Below the pieces are notes generated by a model. The model saw only the letters and a program-made list of their open reading frames with translations, searched no databases and had not been told where the DNA came from. The position numbers and the translations under genes are program-made. Below are positions 34,501 to 35,174 of a stretch of 35,174 nucleotides of DNA, piece by piece (within the stretch, counting starts at the first letter, position 1; the number at the start of each line of letters is the position of its first letter). Source of the stretch: Candidatus Woesearchaeota archaeon (lineage in GTDB: Archaea > Nanobdellota > Nanobdellia > Woesearchaeales > GW2011-AR9); NCBI GenBank assembly GCA_013331635.1, contig DUFZ01000009.1, forward strand, positions 1 to 35,174, in the 5' to 3' direction.

Positions 34501-35174
34501 GAATTGTATTTTGTGGCAGGCTCAGAATCAAAAGATCAAACTTTGATTACCAATGATCCTGCTCAGAAATTTGAAGTGCCTGGCAATCTCCTGGCCACCA
34601 AAGTATCTCAGCAAGTCATCTATGTAAATACCGAAGAAAACGGAATTATTGACCAAAAGTTTTATGGATGTAATTCCGCCGATTTTGTGAATAATGGAGT
34701 TCCATCAAATTATTTCGAATCTCTTGGATACTGTCAATCTAAATCAAACCAATTCTGTTCACCCAGCGTGACCCACACTCCCGCAGATCAACCCAAAGAA
34801 CGCTTTACCACCATTAATAGCTGGAGTGATGAACCGTTAACCCAAGTTGGATATGAAGATATTAGCACCCAACTTCCTGAAAAAATTGAAGATTTACCAT
34901 CCCAATTGCAGCTGCGAGATATATCCATTGATGAAAAAGACCTCCCCCGCAATCATACCACCACCATCCTTCCGGCCCGAAATATGATTTCCAACGCCGA
35001 ATTTAAAATCAGTGGTCAAGAATTACCCCACTGGGAAATTATCAAAGATAATCTGTTGAAAGAAGATGAACGACCAGTACAGGATAATACCATCACTCTC
35101 GTAGCTGGCGAAGAACTTCGTTCTGAACGTATTGCCATCCCCTCAGCGAAAGAATTGTATTTTGAATCAGCGGG
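31543..35174 (+). CDS. B3: giant secreted Cys-rich surface protein with MopE-like motif (incomplete at right edge)
   Basis: I read the frame codon by codon from the ATG at 31543 and found no stop before the window ends: at least 1210 residues. Signal peptide about 1-26 (ends SVFA). The N-terminal module matches B1/B2: LCTDDNFWQEC (150-160), VDVDHD (195-200) with DCKDNPST, EICGDGKDNDC (246-256), FSWIDTADGGKCCG, DWCWVRA (374-379), KQPDKTYD (392-399). The tail unique to the long form starts with SNSQQW (402). Residues about 467-626 look like a jelly-roll carbohydrate-binding domain (YDQLEFMVKF, HWMLVQVPIP, IGVKNVKVS). A second Cys motif, ANCCGND then YGCW (687-709), follows. Probably a surface adhesin or sheath component; function unproven. 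Confidence 0.85.
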   Translation, partial: MIKKRGILVLILLVLFLLAEGISVFALDVNKERYLSAYVCTDNSEVGDCDNIDGGGITWYKIGETFKKCDDTRCQESSLPPENGCWVNGVDEAFGNECSWAIISRGAIINAGGEVGNWLDLGYQNYDDDGADSYCILDSHNFQNGKGAMLCTDDNFWQECNKDALESIAWVNNFLYKCTEKENGIITWTKQDGGVDVDHDTYSTPNDCKDNPSTDLSFCSEIKTREDCGSVESRQCAICINPSAPEICGDGKDNDCNQQTSDDCNKNQPACEQTASPAPQAEAQAAPIPEGQTPPPLFNNIYGQKFSWIDTADGGKCCGYGGINDIGTPADGSGGFAGNYVCLKNAPAIVGATNIKVDWPETKGDGSPDRCAGDWCWVRADGAAKFHIFTIKQPDKTYDVVSNSQQWIDCKEGSPATLPQPLSAGDEGVSYLEIANRFSCYQEGDHYAWTECYGENEDAKNENTIKGRVAGEGLYSLYLVDRTENPEGELFGDRIEINTQKGGYQQFYGDQGFDFEGYDQLEFMVKFVGDKNGANLARLPNLPADVQLTIYGPLVRNDPGQEEPIKYFEGKVLGDILNSPSFDGSHWMLVQVPIPSNLKDVQQIVIESVPSTNFIGVKNVKVSKSNEITSPVCSGKDDRAASSWLTNIDQGDTTLSKITGEDLCKALYGDHAWLGNDNELDSTKPSANCCGNDKHEYYAGPSREKYGCWNSQPIEQGQTTMNVVFEVKYSQEEVIINYPLVDFEWGLTITPQEQIASYYVICRDEGYDLVDKCDRKKNPFVNGDEYSWVLFDDPIWINKFDLRFEDYQEGILTFYQNNRIVKEQSYTTDSHITFEPILVDTIKFKQNGGGPNFRFISVGLSTENNANRIIRPNQVSALESPKILENVVVDAVRLPTHFVYTYSLVYQHPDIQLFFQSNQQEITSAEIQRGKVTLFAATNKVEASFSEPQPIEIPLPKTFSCNQSSCLFPLPGLPPYTITNPHPELYELYFVAGSESKDQTLITNDPAQKFEVPGNLLATKVSQQVIYVNTEENGIIDQKFYGCNSADFVNNGVPSNYFESLGYCQSKSNQFCSPSVTHTPADQPKERFTTINSWSDEPLTQVGYEDISTQLPEKIEDLPSQLQLRDISIDEKDLPRNHTTTILPARNMISNAEFKISGQELPHWEIIKDNLLKEDERPVQDNTITLVAGEELRSERIAIPSAKELYFESA
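32242..32268 (+). repeat. 27-nt identical block shared by B3 and B1
   Basis: Second copy of the block at 28819-28845, encoding RQCAICINP. Confidence 0.85.
32860..32883 (+). repeat. 24-nt identical block shared by B3 and relic 1
   Basis: Identical to 25723-25746, encoding part of CYQEGDHY. It ties relic 1 to the long-form tail. Confidence 0.85.

Noticed and set aside
27556-35174. CRISPR or insertion-sequence explanation of the repeats
   Set aside because: The repeated blocks are coding, unevenly spaced and diverged, with no spacers, terminal inverted repeats or transposase.

Overview
The window looks archaeal, most likely from a DPANN-type lineage (Woesearchaeota/Pacearchaeota-like). This is inferred from TATA-like boxes (TTTATAAA and variants) about 24-33 nt before the first codon of nearly every operon, implying leaderless mRNAs. 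It also fits the two archaeal-style toxin-antitoxin pairs and the secreted proteins with the Cys-rich EICGDGIDNDC motif. The sugar-nucleotide genes resemble bacterial polysaccharide genes. I see no rRNA, tRNA, CRISPR array or insertion sequence.

Layout. 62-3754 (+): a Nudix-like protein, a HAD phosphatase and a GT39-type membrane glycosyltransferase. 3786-8313 (-): an operon rfbF, rfbG, RmlC-like epimerase, RmlD-like reductase, rfbH, which reads as a CDP-3,6-dideoxyhexose pathway, possibly CDP-ascarylose. 8422-9516 (-): an APH/choline-kinase-fold kinase. 9597-17321 (+): a DapA/NanA-like lyase, two NeuB paralogues, a cytidylyltransferase-acyltransferase fusion, an aminotransferase-SDR fusion and a xylose-isomerase-like TIM barrel, which reads as a nonulosonic-acid (sialic-acid-like) pathway ending in a CMP-sugar. 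17322-25544 (-): a glycan assembly block with a GT-B capsule-type transferase, a nucleotidyltransferase/P-loop kinase fusion, three GT4 glycosyltransferases, a methyltransferase, a DUF2304 membrane protein and a GT2 polyprenol-phosphate glycosyltransferase.

25545-27500 is a junction zone holding two toxin-antitoxin pairs (DUF104 antitoxin/VapC and UPF0175/DUF3368) and two broken fragments of the large surface-protein family found downstream. 27556-35174 (+) is a tandem array of three gene pairs. Each pair is a small Cys-rich secreted protein (A) followed by a large acidic Cys-rich secreted protein (B). B1 and B2 stop at about 400 residues. B3 shares the same N-terminal module but continues for at least 1210 residues and runs off the right edge of the window.

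Together the window reads as a cell-envelope locus: synthesis of two unusual CTP-activated sugars, glycosyltransferases to assemble them, and an expanding, recombining family of secreted proteins that could be displayed on, or decorated by, that glycan. The A-B pair family, with its truncated copies and relics, is the most promising candidate for an undescribed system.
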